Numbered from the stretch's first letter, positions 23,028-36,255 are shown. The stretch is 64,000 nucleotides of DNA from Silurus meridionalis (GCF_014805685.1 NC_060886.1:20735608-20799607), one strand, 5' to 3'. Made by a program: numbers and translations. Notes: a model not told the origin generated them from the letters alone.

Positions 23028-24659
23028 GAGAGAGACAGATGATGACTATGCATTTTGTTTATGCTATAGTATCTCACAAAAGTGAGTACACCCATTACAT
23101 TTCAGCAACCATTTTAGTATATCTTCTCAAGGGACAATACTATAAAAATTAAACTTGGATATGTTTTAGAGTAGTGCAGCTTGTATAGATAAAATTAACT
23201 CAACATGCAGCCATTATAGCCGATAACTGAAGTGAGTACACCCTAAGTGATTACAGCTGTAAGTCTGTAACCATGCAAAGCCACATGTCCTATTCATCAT
23301 GTTTATGTTTTTGTATGCTTGACAGGACCATATAAAAAATTGTTTCTTGTATTAGAGCAGTTAACATTTGGTGCTTTGAGGACAATTTTCCTCATACTGA
23401 CCACTGGATGTTCAATATGGCACTTCATGGTAAAGATTTTCTGAAGATTTAAGAAATAAGAATTGTTGCTCTCCACAAAGATGTCAAGGCTACAAGAAGA
23501 TGAGTCACATCCTAAAACTGAGTTACTGTACAGTGGCCAAGGTCATACAGAGGTTTTCCAAGATAGGTTCCACTCAGAACAGACCTCACAACGGTCCATC
23601 AAAGCAGTTTGGTCCTCGTACTGGGGTACAGAAGCTGGCTTTAAAAAAACAGACGCATGAGTGCTGCAGCATTGCTTTGGAGGTTGAAGAAGTGGAGTGT
23701 GGGGAATCCTCGAACGGAAGGTGGAGAAGCATCATGTGTCTAACATTCAGTAGCTCTGTGATGTCATTATGGAGGAGTGGAAGAGGATCCCAGCAACAAC
23801 CTGTGCAGCTCTGGTGAATTCCATGTCCAGAAGGATTAAGGCAGTGCGAGATAATGGGGTTCACACAAAATATAATACACACTTTAAACACGGATTTGAC
23901 ATGTTCACTTAGGGTGTACTTACATTTGTTACCAGTTATTTAGACATTAATGGCTGTATGTTGAGTTATTTTCAGAGGGCAATAAAACTGTATTGCTATA
24001 CAAAATGCATATAGACTACTCTAAAATATATCCAACTGTCATTTCTATAGTACTGTCCCTTGAGAAGATCTACTACTTCTCTGGTGGCTGAAATGTGAGT
24101 GTACTCATTTTTGTGGCATCCTGTGTGTGTGTGAGGGTAATAATGGCATTTAATGGTGTGTGTGTGTAGGCCACTGAGCTGTGTGAGCAGTTGAAGAAAG
24201 AACTCAGCTCTTTGGCAGCGGTAGAGGCTCAAGCTGACTCTGGGTTGGTTTTCTTCTTGTTATTTTTTTTTAGTCATGTTTCAGCAAAGTATGTTCACAT
24301 TATTTTTGAACGGACGGCATGATTTTTGGCCACTTTTTACATTTGTATGTTGTGCTGTATCTAATCCAGTGAACTGAATCAATTTTACCTGCAGTTTGCT
24401 TGAGAAGCTGCGAGCTCTAGTGGCCATGAACGAGAACCTCAAACAGCAGGAGCAGAGCTTCCGCACGCACTGCCGCGTACGTTACATCAACTACCTCATT
24501 TATGTTCCGTTTTATTTCTGAATGAGTGTTGAGTCAATATAATAATTGTCTATCTATAGGAGGAGATGACACGGCTGCAACAGAGTATTGAGGACCTAAA
24601 GATAGAGTTTGGAGATGAGGCTGATGATCAGAAGGTAATTTAAGCAAACTTTCCTAGTG

Positions 24660-24690
<31 letters not shown>

Positions 24691-26797
24691 TGTTCTCCGC
24701 ACATTTGAAGGCTGGACATTTATCCAAACAAGTACACATCATAAATGAATTGATCTGTTGTTTCTTAATAGCGTCTATACATGTTTCCTAGATCCGAATA
24801 TTAGATAATAAAATGCTGTGTTATTATCCAGGTATACATTCACATTGTTTTCAGATTTGTTTGTCTCACACACTCGCATCCCTCTTTTGCCTCGTGTCTG
24901 TCTCTCTCTTGAATCTTTAGGAAAGGAGTCAATTAATAGATCAGCAGTACAACACAGACCGGGAGAAGCTGCAGAAGATCCGTCTTCTGATGGTAAGACT
25001 GTCTAATCAGCATTTACTCTGCAGACTGAAGGAGAGTTCCCTTTCATTTAATGTTGTTGTCCCCTGCAGGCCCGGAGGAACCGGGAGATCGCCATTCTGC
25101 AGAGGAAGATTGATGAGGTTCCCAGCAGAGCTGAGCTTACACAGTACCAGAAACGCTTCATTGAACTCTATAGCCAAGGTGTGTGTGTGTTTTGTTCCTT
25201 GACCGTTGCACTTGTTTCATTATTTATGCATTAGCCAGCTTTATTTACTAAACACATGCATATGAATAGCATGGTGATATTGACCCTCTTTGGTAAACTA
25301 TGGTCCAGTATTAAAAAACCTTTTCTCTCCTTACAGTTTCTGCAACACACAAAGAAACTAAACAGTTCTTCACTCTCTATAATACTCTGGATGATAAAAA
25401 GGTGTATCTAGAGAAGGAGGTACATAAGATTTATTTCTTGGGATTTTTTAAGTATTGCTTTGACAGTTACTGCACACAATCACAGTCGGGGGAAACAACT
25501 TTATCTACGAGTGTTTTTATTATTGTTACTATTTCTCTCATGGACCTAGTATGTATATATAAATGTGGAATTTACATTTGCATAGTGTCTGTTTGAATTG
25601 TATGCTTTACCTGTACCATACAAGTCAAGTTTATAAGTCTATAGCGTTTTTCACAATGGACATTGTCTCAAAGCAGCTTTACAGAATTTCAGAATTAGGG
25701 TGAATCTGTTTATTCCTGATGAGAAAGCGACTGTGGCAAGAAAAACTCCATACAGTAAAATGTGATCAGAAGTTCCAGACCGTGTCTTACTGAGTTTCTC
25801 TTTGCAGGTAAATTTGCTAAATTCCATCCATGACAACTTCCAACAGTGAGTATCCATATTACTAATCATTTCTTATGAATCATGTAACCGGTCATGGTTA
25901 ACTGAAGAGTTTACCTGCTGCTGGTTGTAAGGATGAGAACCAACAGAAAAAGTATGTTAGGGTCTCTTTGTCCCCCTTAGATTTTTGATCAAGGTGTGTG
26001 TGTGTGTTCATTTAGAGCCATGGCATCATCAGGAGCTAAAGAGCAGTTCCTCAGGCAGATGGAGCAGATAGTGGAAGGAATTAAACAGAATCGAATAAAG
26101 GTTGATGAGATTTTTATTATGTATTGAAATCTGGTAAACTTTATAATGTGTTTTTAGTGTTTACTAAGATTTTGTTTATTGTGTAGATGGAAAAGAAGAA
26201 ACAGGAAAATAAGATGAGGAGAGACCAACTAAATGACGAGTATCTTGAACTGCTGGACAAACAGAGGCTCTACTTTAAAACCGTGAAAGACTTTAAAGAG
26301 GTGAGAATGCTGCATTGTACTTTCTTTAAACACTGTCTGGCAGTGAACCTCGCACTACAACAAGCTGTCATTTTTCAACATTTTGTTATTAGAATGTAAT
26401 AAAACTACTTTTTGTGCAAAGAATTATCAAATTATTACCATTTTATAGAATGAGACATGCATAATTAAACCAATAAATTATGTAAATGAATCTAGTTTTT
26501 ATATAATTAGGACAGTTTGAACCAAATTGCAGTGTCTGTAAGAGTCCCAGAGCTTTTACTGTACCTCAAAGGCCTCTTGCAGCCTTTTACCTGTTATTTT
26601 TCATTGCTACGCAATTTTATTTTAATAAAAAAAGGTGTCTTCATTGAAAGGTGTCTATAGAATTTATGCAGTTAATTTGTACACAAAAATAATACATTTA
26701 AATGTATTTTCTGAAGGCTTGCTTTGCTTCTGTTCTACAGGAGTGTCGTAAGAATGAGATGCTGCTATCCAAGCTGAGAGCAAAGGGAGCATCCTAA
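16584..26797 (+). CDS. ccdc93: Coiled-coil domain-containing protein 93 (CCC/Commander subunit)
   Basis: CCDC93 pairs with CCDC22 in the CCC complex (with COMMD proteins and VPS35L), which works with WASH and Retriever to recycle endosomal cargo. Coding exons: 16584-16667, 17784-17897, 17980-18074, 18268-18379, 18592-18690, 19418-19474, 19691-19791, 20431-20467, 20574-20672, 21715-21765, 21870-21956, 22662-22775, 22878-22940, 24170-24243, 24395-24476, 24560-24634, 24921-24992, 25070-25178, 25337-25419, 25808-25845, 26016-26100, 26187-26300, 26741-26797. Phases close to 633 aa plus stop (human about 631). The start [20 protein letters not shown] matches the family. The N-terminal third is the calponin-homology-like domain ([20 protein letters not shown], residues 66-85). 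From about residue 310 the chain is heptad-rich coiled coil ([35 protein letters not shown]) ending in [10 protein letters not shown]. Exon 9 uses a slightly unusual donor (GTCAGT). Introns hold several mobile elements. Confidence 0.97.
17123..17225 (+). mobile_element. Short RTE-type LINE 3-prime end
   Basis: About 100 bp encode the same terminal peptide as the copy at 20,776 and then the 'gtggcgacccctagcgggagcagccg' type end. GTAGTGTAT occurs on both sides (17114-17122 and 17226-17234), a likely 9-bp target-site duplication. It lies in ccdc93 intron 1. Confidence 0.6.
19619..19688 (+). repeat. (GT)35 tract forming the 3-prime end of ccdc93 intron 6
   Basis: About 35 GT units run straight into the acceptor TAG at 19688-19690; exon 7 starts at 19691. 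The tract therefore replaces a normal polypyrimidine tract. Confidence 0.9.
20776..21017 (+). mobile_element. RTE-type LINE 3-prime end with perfect target-site duplication
   Basis: A truncated insertion encoding the last residues of an RTE ORF2 ([20 protein letters not shown] and [14 protein letters not shown]) and ending in a (GTC)n tail. The 15-bp sequence TCTAAGAAATAGAAT flanks it at 20761-20775 and 21018-21032. It sits in ccdc93 intron 9, 103 bp after the donor, in the same orientation as the gene. Confidence 0.85.
21082..21563 (-). mobile_element. Nonautonomous Tc1/mariner-like element, inverted copy
   Basis: Reverse-orientation copy of the element at 9170-9698 (for example 'tttggagtatgcttgtgg', 'tcatcccaaaggtattcag', 'gtacagggacatagtcatg'), in ccdc93 intron 9. 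Ends are decayed. No functional frame. Confidence 0.55.
22105..22365. mobile_element. Mariner/pogo-type MITE with TA target duplication
   Basis: A 261-bp element between TA dinucleotides. The left end reads CAGTAATCCCCTGTTTATCGC; the right end is its imperfect inverted repeat (reverse complement CAGTAGTCCCCTACTTTACCGC). The interior is AT-rich and noncoding. It lies in ccdc93 intron 11. Confidence 0.7.
23067..24123 (+). mobile_element. Internally deleted Tc1-like element
   Basis: Long inverted ends share 'atcttctcaagggaca' and 'gagtacac' motifs (left about 23,070-23,135, right about 24,055-24,120). Between them is the N-terminal part of a broken Tc1 transposase ([20 protein letters not shown] and [10 protein letters not shown], about 23,500-23,670). 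The catalytic part is missing. It lies in ccdc93 intron 13, ending about 45 bp before exon 14. Confidence 0.7.
24661..24690. repeat. (AC)15 microsatellite
   Basis: Pure CA tract in ccdc93 intron 16. Confidence 0.9.
25621..25775 (-). mobile_element. Short L2-type LINE 3-prime tail in ccdc93 intron 19
   Basis: Begins 'caagtcaagtttataag', then 'attgtctcaaagcagctttaca' and 'actgtggcaagaaaaactcc', as in the larger copies at 47,436 and 61,156. It is antisense to the gene and ends about 30 bp before the exon 20 acceptor. Confidence 0.65.
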
Positions 26798-27513
26798 TGA
26801 GCACACTTCCCCAATTATGTTCAATGTACAAATTAATATTATTGAGAGTGAGGGAGGGCCCCAGCATGCCGTTACCTGTGCCCGGAACTAGATTTATACT
26901 ATCTAACCTGCATACACATTGATTGACATTTGTGGAGTTTTGATTAGCTGTCAAAATAATGTTGAGCCATTTCTTAACCGAGGTCTCTTATAATACCAAG
27001 CATACTTGCACATGTCCCTAATGTAAATTGTGTTTAAATCAGTGACCATACTAGACTCTTTGTATTCCATTTTTTTTGTAATATGTTTACAAGATTAAAA
27101 AAACATCATGCATTATTTCTTAAATGTTCATTGAATTCTTGTCAACAGAAGCACTGTAGAAATTTAACACATACAATGATTAGAAAAAAAGAAAAAAAGC
27201 AGGTAGGCATTTACCCAGCTCTTGTATATTTTTTTTAATTATGCCACCACTTCAAGGGTACAAAGTTGACAGTTCAAGAAAAGATTCATACACAGATTAA
27301 AAAAGTTCATAAGAATCTAGCATTAGAGATTCTCCACACAGTATTGTGGAATGGAAAAAGACCTAAATTCAGTCTTCTAACAGCTTCTCTGAATATACAC
27401 ACACATCAAATAAACAAGAAAATGTGTGCATAAATAATGACTGGCAATGAACTATTCCCATATATCCTGAAGCATTAGGAAAAAGAGCCATTTCAGCAGG
27501 GGAAAAGTCAAGG
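26798..27513. terminator. Convergent 3-prime UTRs of ccdc93 and ddx18
   Basis: The two stop codons are about 0.7 kb apart. Candidate polyA signals are ATTAAA on the plus strand at 27094-27099 for ccdc93 and ATTAAA on the minus strand at 27234-27239 for ddx18, the latter with surrounding T/A runs. Both are the common variant rather than AATAAA. If they are used, the transcripts end about 100-140 bp apart without overlapping. Confidence 0.4.
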
Positions 27514-30500
27514 TCAGCGAGAGAACTGTCTGCGGTCACCCTTGCCCTTGTTAAAGTGTTTGAAGATCTTGGCCTTATGCACATTCTTCGATTTTTGGTA
27601 GCCAAAGCCCCCACCTCCTCCCCTCTTCTGCAGCTTTACACCTTTACTGCTGTGAACATCTGAGAGGGAGCAGGTTAAGGAATCACAGAGTACTCCAACA
27701 GCACATTCAAATATTTACTTGCACAGTAGAAAACTGAACCTCAAGCTGTTCCCAGGAAATGTACAAATGACTGTAGGCAGTACAGGATTGTTGAACGCGT
27801 ATGGAGTGCAGGAAAAAGACTAGGGATGAAACGCAACAACGACCCGTTGTGCATTATCCTGTGCCCATGTCTGTCATCATTTCATGCTTGTGTAAGCCTA
27901 GATCATTCAGGTTCTAGGCTATATGAAATATTATACAGTTTGTGATGAGAATACAAACATAAAAGTGCAGAATATTAAAAGGATACTGAGGTCGACATAA
28001 GGTGGTACTTTGAAGCCAAAGGACAGCGCCACCTTTGGAAGGTCGAGTGTCTGTACGTCATAGATCTGTTTGAGTGAATGGGAATCATACGCCCTCACGT
28101 ATGACTTGTAAGCCTCCTGGGCCGATTTATGCAGGTAGTAATTCTTCTCGATCAGCTTGTCCAACTAAAACGCAAAGCGACAGAGAAACATTAGCAACCC
28201 CCGTTATAATCCGGTTTAATAGATGCTTGAATGCTTTAGAGTGTAGCTGTATTCACCTGAGATTGAATATCTGAGATCTTAGTCCAAGAAAATTCAAACT
28301 CACTCAAGGGGACCTTGAAAGAAAGAAAGAGAAAGAAAACGACAACAATATAAAACAAACCCCACACAGCTGATTAGCTCCTGTCTTCACCAATCAAAAT
28401 CTCTAAATAGGTTACATCTAAAGATTATAATGCTACCTTGGCCTGTTTGAGGAACCGCAGGAAGCCGAGCTCTTCAGGTCTGAGGATGAGGAGGGCGTGG
28501 CCTCTGCCATTAATACCTCGAGCAGTTCGACCCACACGGTGGATGTATTCCTGACAAAATAATTTGTCATTAATGAAACATTATTATGCATATAAAACAT
28601 TAAAATTAACATGTATTGCTTGCCTATAGTGTAATACCTTGGGGTCATCTGGTGGGTCGTACTGGACGATCCAGTCCACTTCAGGAATATCCAGTCCTCT
28701 GGCAGCAACATCTGTGCAGAGTAAGATCCCAGAGTCTGCATTGCAGAACTGGAAAAATGTGGTGGTTCTCTTCGTCTGTTTCTGCTTGCCCTGTAAAGCC
28801 ACAATATAATATGTAAATAAACTCATTTGGTTGAAAAACAACTTGCACCTGAGCAGTTGAGGTATAAGGTCTCACACAACCTAAGTGAGATTTCTAATTA
28901 CATATATTGTTGAATTCTACTAATAAATATATATTTTTATAGGTCAAACAATAAAAAAAAAAAAGTTCTTGCTAATCACAATTCCATATTATCAGCACAG
29001 TCACAAACTCAGGCATAATAGCAGTACTTAATGCACACAATGACCGAAATGATTTAACAAAGTCTCTCAAGGCAAACTACAACTCCAGCCAAGGTTGTAG
29101 AAAGAGAAGTGTTTTAGTGGCAGCTCAGTTTTAAGGGATACTGATCAGAGGTGTGTGTTCAAACACCCAGTACTTCTGGGTCTTTAAATGAGACCTTTAA
29201 CCCTTAAGTGTTTGTTGTCTTAGTTGTAAGTCGCTTTTAGATGTTTATGTACAGTGTTTATGTACAGCCTTTTAGTCATGTAAGATCTGCAGAACAACTC
29301 ACATGGATAGCCATAACTGGCAGGTCAATGTAGTTGAGCAGCTCGTAGTGATACTTCACAGACATGCAGGAGGAGAAAAACACCATCAGCTTCTTCTTGC
29401 GGTTCTTCTTCAGGAATGTAAAAAGCAGCAGGAAACGCTTCTCTGATGGACACACCACATAGCCCTGAGGCAAAATACAAAGTTTACCACGAAGCCCGAA
29501 AACACAAACAGCCCAGATATACGAGTATAAAACACGCTAGGCAACATGCAAAGAGCAGGGATTACAATGTCTTACAATTATTTAGACTTTTTAAATAAAA
29601 AATATTTACACTTCCAGTCCATATTATTTTACATGTAATAAACTGTCTACTATGTTTGTGCAATACAGCAAAATTATTGTCTTAAATGACACTGCACTTC
29701 CATGATATCCAGAGACATACTTTAGGTTTATTACTATTCCCCAAAACCTTCATGGAGCTCTGTTCCTTTATATCAGTGTTCACTAAGAGTATAGCTAAAT
29801 TGCAGCCTCAATTTAATGTTAAATGGGCCATGTATAAATCTGGAATTAACTGCATTCTCTAATATAAACCAACACTTCCAGAAAGCCCCACCATTATTAG
29901 CTTTCTGTCTTTTTATTTTATTATTTTTTTTTTTTTTTAGAACACTGGTTTTCGGCAGTCACATCATATTTAATTTTTTTTAATGAAAAAAACAAACTGG
30001 GAAAATCATTACTGCACTTCTGCAATCATTAGATGCCTTCTGATGTCAAACTATAAAGTTAAGCTATTATTTCTCGCAGATAAAGACAACATCTAACAAA
30101 TAAATAGCAAAAACATCTACTGAATTGTAGTATAAAATTCCTTTATAGGAAAGCTAATTCACCTGCTCCAATCCGTCCACAGTGGCTGTATCTTTGTTAT
30201 CATCCACTCCCACATACAGAGGCTCTTTCTTCAAAGAGATTCGTGCCAGATCCTCCACTTTCCTTGTTTGTGTAGCTGAAAACAGCATGGTCTGTCTCTT
30301 TTCTAGGCAATGAAAGTTACAGAGGCATAAAATAATGATGTCAAGTTGAATCGATGTCAAGCCAAGCAAAGCTAAGGAGGGGCAACATTTTATTTTAAAT
30401 GCAGAAATCCATTATCTGAAGCGACAGGCTCTTACTTGGCAGCAGTTTGATGATCTGCTTAAGTTCTTCCTCGAATCCAACCTCAAGAATTCTATCTGCT

Positions 30501-30926
30501 TCGTCAATGATCAGACACTGCAGGTTTTTGTACATGAATCCAGCAGTGTTCTATACAGTGCAACAAAAAGCAAAACACAAACATAAAAGCACAATTATTA
30601 CAAGCCCAGACCATGTATGCTTTGGGCCAACATCCTTAACATTTACCACCAGGTATTCATTTAATGTAAAAATGTTATTGAAAACCGGTACAGGTCAAAA
30701 GAACAAGATTTAAATGCTGCTCTAACCTGTAGATGATCGAGCAGTCTACCAGGGGTTGCCACCATGATGTTGACTCCATTACCAAGCTTCTGGGCTTCAG
30801 CTGAGCGGTTACTGCCACCCATAATGAGGCCATAAGTGTGCACATGATGGGCCATCAACTCCTTCATTACTCCATATGTCTGCATGGCCAACTCACGTGT
30901 TGGAGACAAAATCACCACACCAGTAC

Positions 30927-30969
<43 letters not shown>

Positions 30970-33946
30970 TTACAGAAGGTTAAAAAAACAATGAAGTATC
31001 TGGTTTAAAAAAAAAAAAAAAAAAAAACACAATGTTTTATCTCTACCTAAAAATTGCAGCAGCGCTTTAGTCATCTTCGAGCATAATGTAACCACACCAA
31101 GAAATCTGCACTGGATTTCTTATAGAACTAAAATTGTGAGTGAGGCGGAAAAGATTGTATCCTACGGTAACAACAAAATCCAGCCTCTGGTTAACTTGAC
31201 TCATATACTGTTTTTTGTGCACTCACCATTTCTGGGCATGAATTTGAGTTTATAGATGAGTTCAATGGCAGGAATGAGGAAGGCCAGAGTTTTCCCACTG
31301 CCAGTTTTAGCAGCAGCAAGAATATCTCTGTAGAGAGTAAAAAAAAATAATTAATGAGATGCCTGTAAGTGCCCCACATCATCTCACAAAAGGTACACAT
31401 GAAAAAAAACAAACATCTATTTGGTTTGTCAGTTAGCTAGCAGGAGGATCATAAAGAGAATTAGTTTCATTGTTTTGTAACCAATGTGATTTAGTTGTAT
31501 ATGCTCACCTTCCCTCCAATAGGGGGCGTATGCTTTTGTGCTGAATCTCAGTCATGTTCTCAAAGCCCATCTCTTTAATAGCCTTGAGCGTGTTCTCACT
31601 TACAAGTTCTGCCAATGACCCAAAGGACCTATCCTCAAACGCTCCTGAAATGGGGCAGGTGCATAAACAAGTCAAGAAGCTTTTATTGTCATTTTTACCA
31701 TATATAGCTGACGCAGTACACAGTGAAATAAGACAACATTCCTCCAGAATCCTGGTGCTACATTAAACAACAGAGCTACAACACAAAGCTACATAACACA
31801 CACATCAGACCGCAACACAGTTTCAGGTAAACAAACATTTCACACACAAATGAAAGGAGGTTCTTTCTCACCCGTTAGTCCGGATGGAAGCTCCGGTTGA
31901 TCAGAATCATCATCCTGTTCATCTCCATCGTTCTCACCATCCTCCAACACTTCATTTGCACCCTCTTGTTCTTCTCCTGCCTCAGAGAGCTCAGCTTCAT
32001 CACCGTTACTGTTCTCCTGCTTCGCCTTTTTTACGGCTAGAAAATCAGTTATCAATTAGAGAAACGACTTATGGTACAAAGCATGTTATTGTACCAGAGT
32101 ATTAAAAAAAAGAGTTTTTAATGGTTTTCATTTTACGAAACCATCATCCAGAGCAACTTATAATGGGAATTATCAATTTATTCCTATTATACTGCCATGT
32201 ATACAACTGAACAGCTGAGATTAAGTACCTAGCTCAAGAGCTAGCTCAGTGTTCTTACTCACAAACTCTACCAAGGGCCTAGCGCCTGAACTCAAGACAT
32301 TCTGACAAAGTCGTTCAACATGCTTATTGTTTGATGTTGTTTTGAAGTTAGTGACCTGTCCAAAAGTGTTCAATCAATCACCCAATCCCTCATATAAAAT
32401 CAATCACGTCAACAGATATACCTTTTTCTTTATTAAACAACACTTTAAAAAAATGTTTAAGACGCAAAAAAAAAATTGCTCAGGATGCATACGCGAATGT
32501 ATAAACAACCTATAAATAAATCTTTAAAAACACATAAATCATTGAATATAAATTGTACAAGCTACAGTTGGAACTAGCAACCAAGCTGTACTGTGGTATA
32601 GAATTATCCTGCAGCACAAACCTATTTGAAGCTGATTGGTTAAAAGTTGTGCTGTGTATTTGTTTTCTTGATCAGTACAGCTTGAGTTCTAGCTGTATTC
32701 ATTTTTTTTGGACCAAAGGAAACTGATGTTACAGCATATGAGCGCATTCTACAAAATCGAATCTCGTGCTCATCCAAATCTTCTTAGGCATAACAGGTGA
32801 GGTGTCCATATGCTTTTGTCCATAGCATGCATTTATTAACAATTTAAAAATGATAACGCTCTATAATCCATTTATTGTTGTCAATGCATCAATCCATATG
32901 ATTTAATAAACCACTAATAAGAATAATACTTAAAATCAAGGTTGTCGAGTAGCTTGAAAGTGTATCTAAGGGACAAATTCATTTGAAGAGTGTTCAGGAT
33001 GCTCGAATATGAAGCTCATCTAAATCCTTCTAATTATTGTGAAAGAATGAGTGTTAGTATAAGGTACTGTAGGTATTACTGGGAGAGCCTGCAAAATAGG
33101 CAAGAGTCAGTAGATCATCACAAACTAGATACTCTTTACAAAGGACTCACCCATGTTATTGAGATCTCCTGTGTCATTTAATTTCCTCTTCTTCTTCTTT
33201 TTCTTCTTCTTGTTGCTGTCTTCCTGAGTATCTTCGCTCTTCTGATTGTCGGCTGTCATCTCCTGCTCTGTGGCCGCAGCTGGACTTTCCTTAGTCGTTT
33301 CTCCATCACATTCCTCAATTATGACTTTAGAGTCTATTAGAAAACATAAAAAACGCCATCAATCAGTAGATCACAGTCTCTGGTTCCACTGACCAGATAA
33401 ATCTGATTAGATGAAGTGTGTTCACATCAAATTGTATAAGATTAACCCTCAATCCAAGTGAATACTTGTTAGAGCACAAAGATAAAGTAACAGTTATAAC
33501 GTTAAATATATTTAACATTATAATAATGAACATCCGTTTACACTGTTGACATCATTTAAAAACTAATCCGATTTCAATAAAACAATGGAGGAAGTTAATC
33601 GGGATAGTTAGCAATCAACAAACACGAATTAAATAGCTACATTAAACATATTTGGGTCAAAAACATCTTAAAACTCGATACCCCATGGCCACATCTGGAA
33701 TTCCACAATAATAACTAAACGTTTCTTCCTCCAGGCTAACACGCTTTCCATGCTAGCTTAGCTAATTATCCAGTGAGTACACACACACAGCTCGTATAAA
33801 CTCAACAAATCAAACAAATCAGCTACAGCATTACCGTTTTCTTCTTCGTCTTCTTCCCTCTGCTTTTGTCTAAGCTTGCGTTCTTTATTCTTTGCATTTC
33901 TCTTCTGAATTTTCTTCCGAAGCAGCTTCATCTGAAGGTCCGCCAT
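27514..33946 (-). CDS. ddx18: ATP-dependent RNA helicase DDX18 (Has1 homologue)
   Basis: DDX18 is a nucleolar DEAD-box helicase for pre-rRNA processing, the orthologue of yeast Has1. Coding exons on the minus strand: 33946-33835, 33333-33151, 32036-31872, 31644-31509, 31327-31227, 30926-30727, 30550-30436, 30302-30163, 29464-29303, 28790-28638, 28550-28437, 28313-28257, 28164-27987, 27659-27514. Phases close to 653 aa plus stop (human 670; the variable N-terminus is shorter). Residues 1-150 are lysine-rich, with a KKKKKKKR run, then acidic. The core follows: Q motif GFENMTEIQ (Gln188), AKTGSGKT (205-212), SPTRELA (240-246), ATPGRL (289-294), DEAD (315-318), SAT (346-348), ARGLDIP (468-474), HRVGRTARG (493-501). 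The C-terminus has [11 protein letters not shown] and a basic tail ending in RRQFSR. All helicase motifs are intact. The start ATGGCGGAC is chosen by match to the family N-terminus. Confidence 0.97.
30929..30967 (-). repeat. (CT)n tract acting as the polypyrimidine tract of ddx18 exon 6
   Basis: On the gene strand, about 19 CT units lead straight into the CAG acceptor at 30927-30929. Confidence 0.85.
31667..31850 (-). mobile_element. LINE 3-prime tail in ddx18 intron 3
   Basis: Reverse-complement copy of the (CTTGA)n tail family ('agtcaagaagcttttattgt', 'cctccagaatcctggtgctac'). It is inserted between exons 3 and 4, in the same orientation as the gene. Confidence 0.65.
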
Positions 33947-34255
33947 GTCTGCATGTAGACACACACGTGTGAGACTGACTGGGGTCCTTCGGAAAACACT
34001 CCTACTGCTCTATTTTCCCCCACCCGTTTTCCAACATGTGTGACCTACTATTGCCCGAGTGATAAAAAAGGACCCCGTTTGCCTGAATGAAATGCGGATT
34101 ATCACGTGAGTAAATTCATTTTTTTAATCCAGTTTTGATTGTATTATTTAAACAAAATACAAACATCAATACTGATGAAAAATAAACCAAATTCAGCAGA
34201 GATAAAAATAGCGATTTTAATCAGGGATTTTGAGTAATTGCGATTATTATTCTCC

Positions 34256-34286
<31 letters not shown>

Positions 34287-34558
34287 GTAACTACAAAACC
34301 ATGTATGTCCCAAGGCAAGAATCAACATCTTAATAATCAATATCAAATATCTAATGATCAAATAATCATAATTAATCTTTTATAGGCTCTTTGCCACATG
34401 CAAAAAAAAAAAATATATATATATATAGATTTCAGAGTTATTTATGTATTTATTTATTTATTTATTAGCTTTTTAAATTATTATTATTTATTTACTGGAA
34501 CGAACCACATGGTGGCAACATTTTGCAATCCACCCAGGAAAACTTTTCAAATGGTAAA

Positions 34559-34560
<2 letters not shown>
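33947..34560. other. ddx18 upstream region
   Basis: The first about 150 bp upstream of the ATG should hold the 5-prime UTR and promoter, but no definite element is visible. Further on is AT-rich DNA with an (ATT)n tract at 34257-34286. Confidence 0.4.

Positions 34561-34634
<74 letters not shown>
34561..34634. repeat. (TATC)18 tetranucleotide microsatellite
   Basis: Perfect array of the GATA/TATC type, likely polymorphic in length. Confidence 0.95.
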
Positions 34635-34635
<1 letters not shown>

Positions 34636-34814
34636 AAAAAAATTATATATATATATAATAAATTAGTTCTTACTTTAATTATCAGCATCATGTCAACCAG
34701 CCTCTGTTTTATCACCCGAGGTAACAATTAATGGCAGTATCTGTGCCACATCTCAGTGTCCAAAAACACACATATAGGCAAACTAGCTGTGCTAAATTAT
34801 TTAGAGGTCTTAAA

Positions 34815-34844
34815 GTGTGTGTGTGTGTGTGTGAGTGAGTGAGT

Positions 34845-34901
<57 letters not shown>

Positions 34902-35038
34902 GTGCTCTGTGGACTCCCACCTTTGCCCAGTGTTACTATAATTGGCTCTGGATCAATCGTGACCCTGCTCAGGACAAATTGCTTACTGAAGATGAATGGA
35001 TGGATGGATGGATGGATGGATGGATGGATGGATGGATG
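34815..35038. repeat. GT/GAGT/GA array, dispersed-repeat tail and (ATGG)11
   Basis: (GT)n, (GAGT)n and (GA)n occupy 34815-34898. The next 90 bp ('tggctctggatcaatcgtga', 'ggacaaattgcttactgaag') are the tail of the fish dispersed repeat seen at 445-760. It ends in a perfect (ATGG)n array at 34994-35038. Confidence 0.75.
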
Positions 35039-36179
<1,141 letters not shown>

Positions 36180-36255
36180 ATGTCTCAAAGTGTTTTATTA
36201 CTCCGCATAGATTTGCCATGTCTCAAAGTGTTTTATTACTCCGCATAGAGTTGCC
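36180..36255. repeat. 38-bp tandem duplication
   Basis: Two adjacent copies of a 38-bp unit starting ATGTCTCAAAGTG (36180-36217 and 36218-36255) with a single T-to-G difference. Confidence 0.95.

Noticed and set aside
23463..23891. Overlapping frames of about 100 codons inside ccdc93 intron 13
   Set aside because: They are broken Tc1 transposase text and its antisense.
29130..29275. Possible SINE in ddx18 intron 9
   Set aside because: 'gtcttagttgtaagtcgctt' looks like a SINE or LINE tail, but the rest has no recognisable head or target duplication.
34561..34634. Regular array that could suggest CRISPR
   Set aside because: A simple tetranucleotide repeat without spacers, in eukaryotic DNA. 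No CRISPR anywhere.
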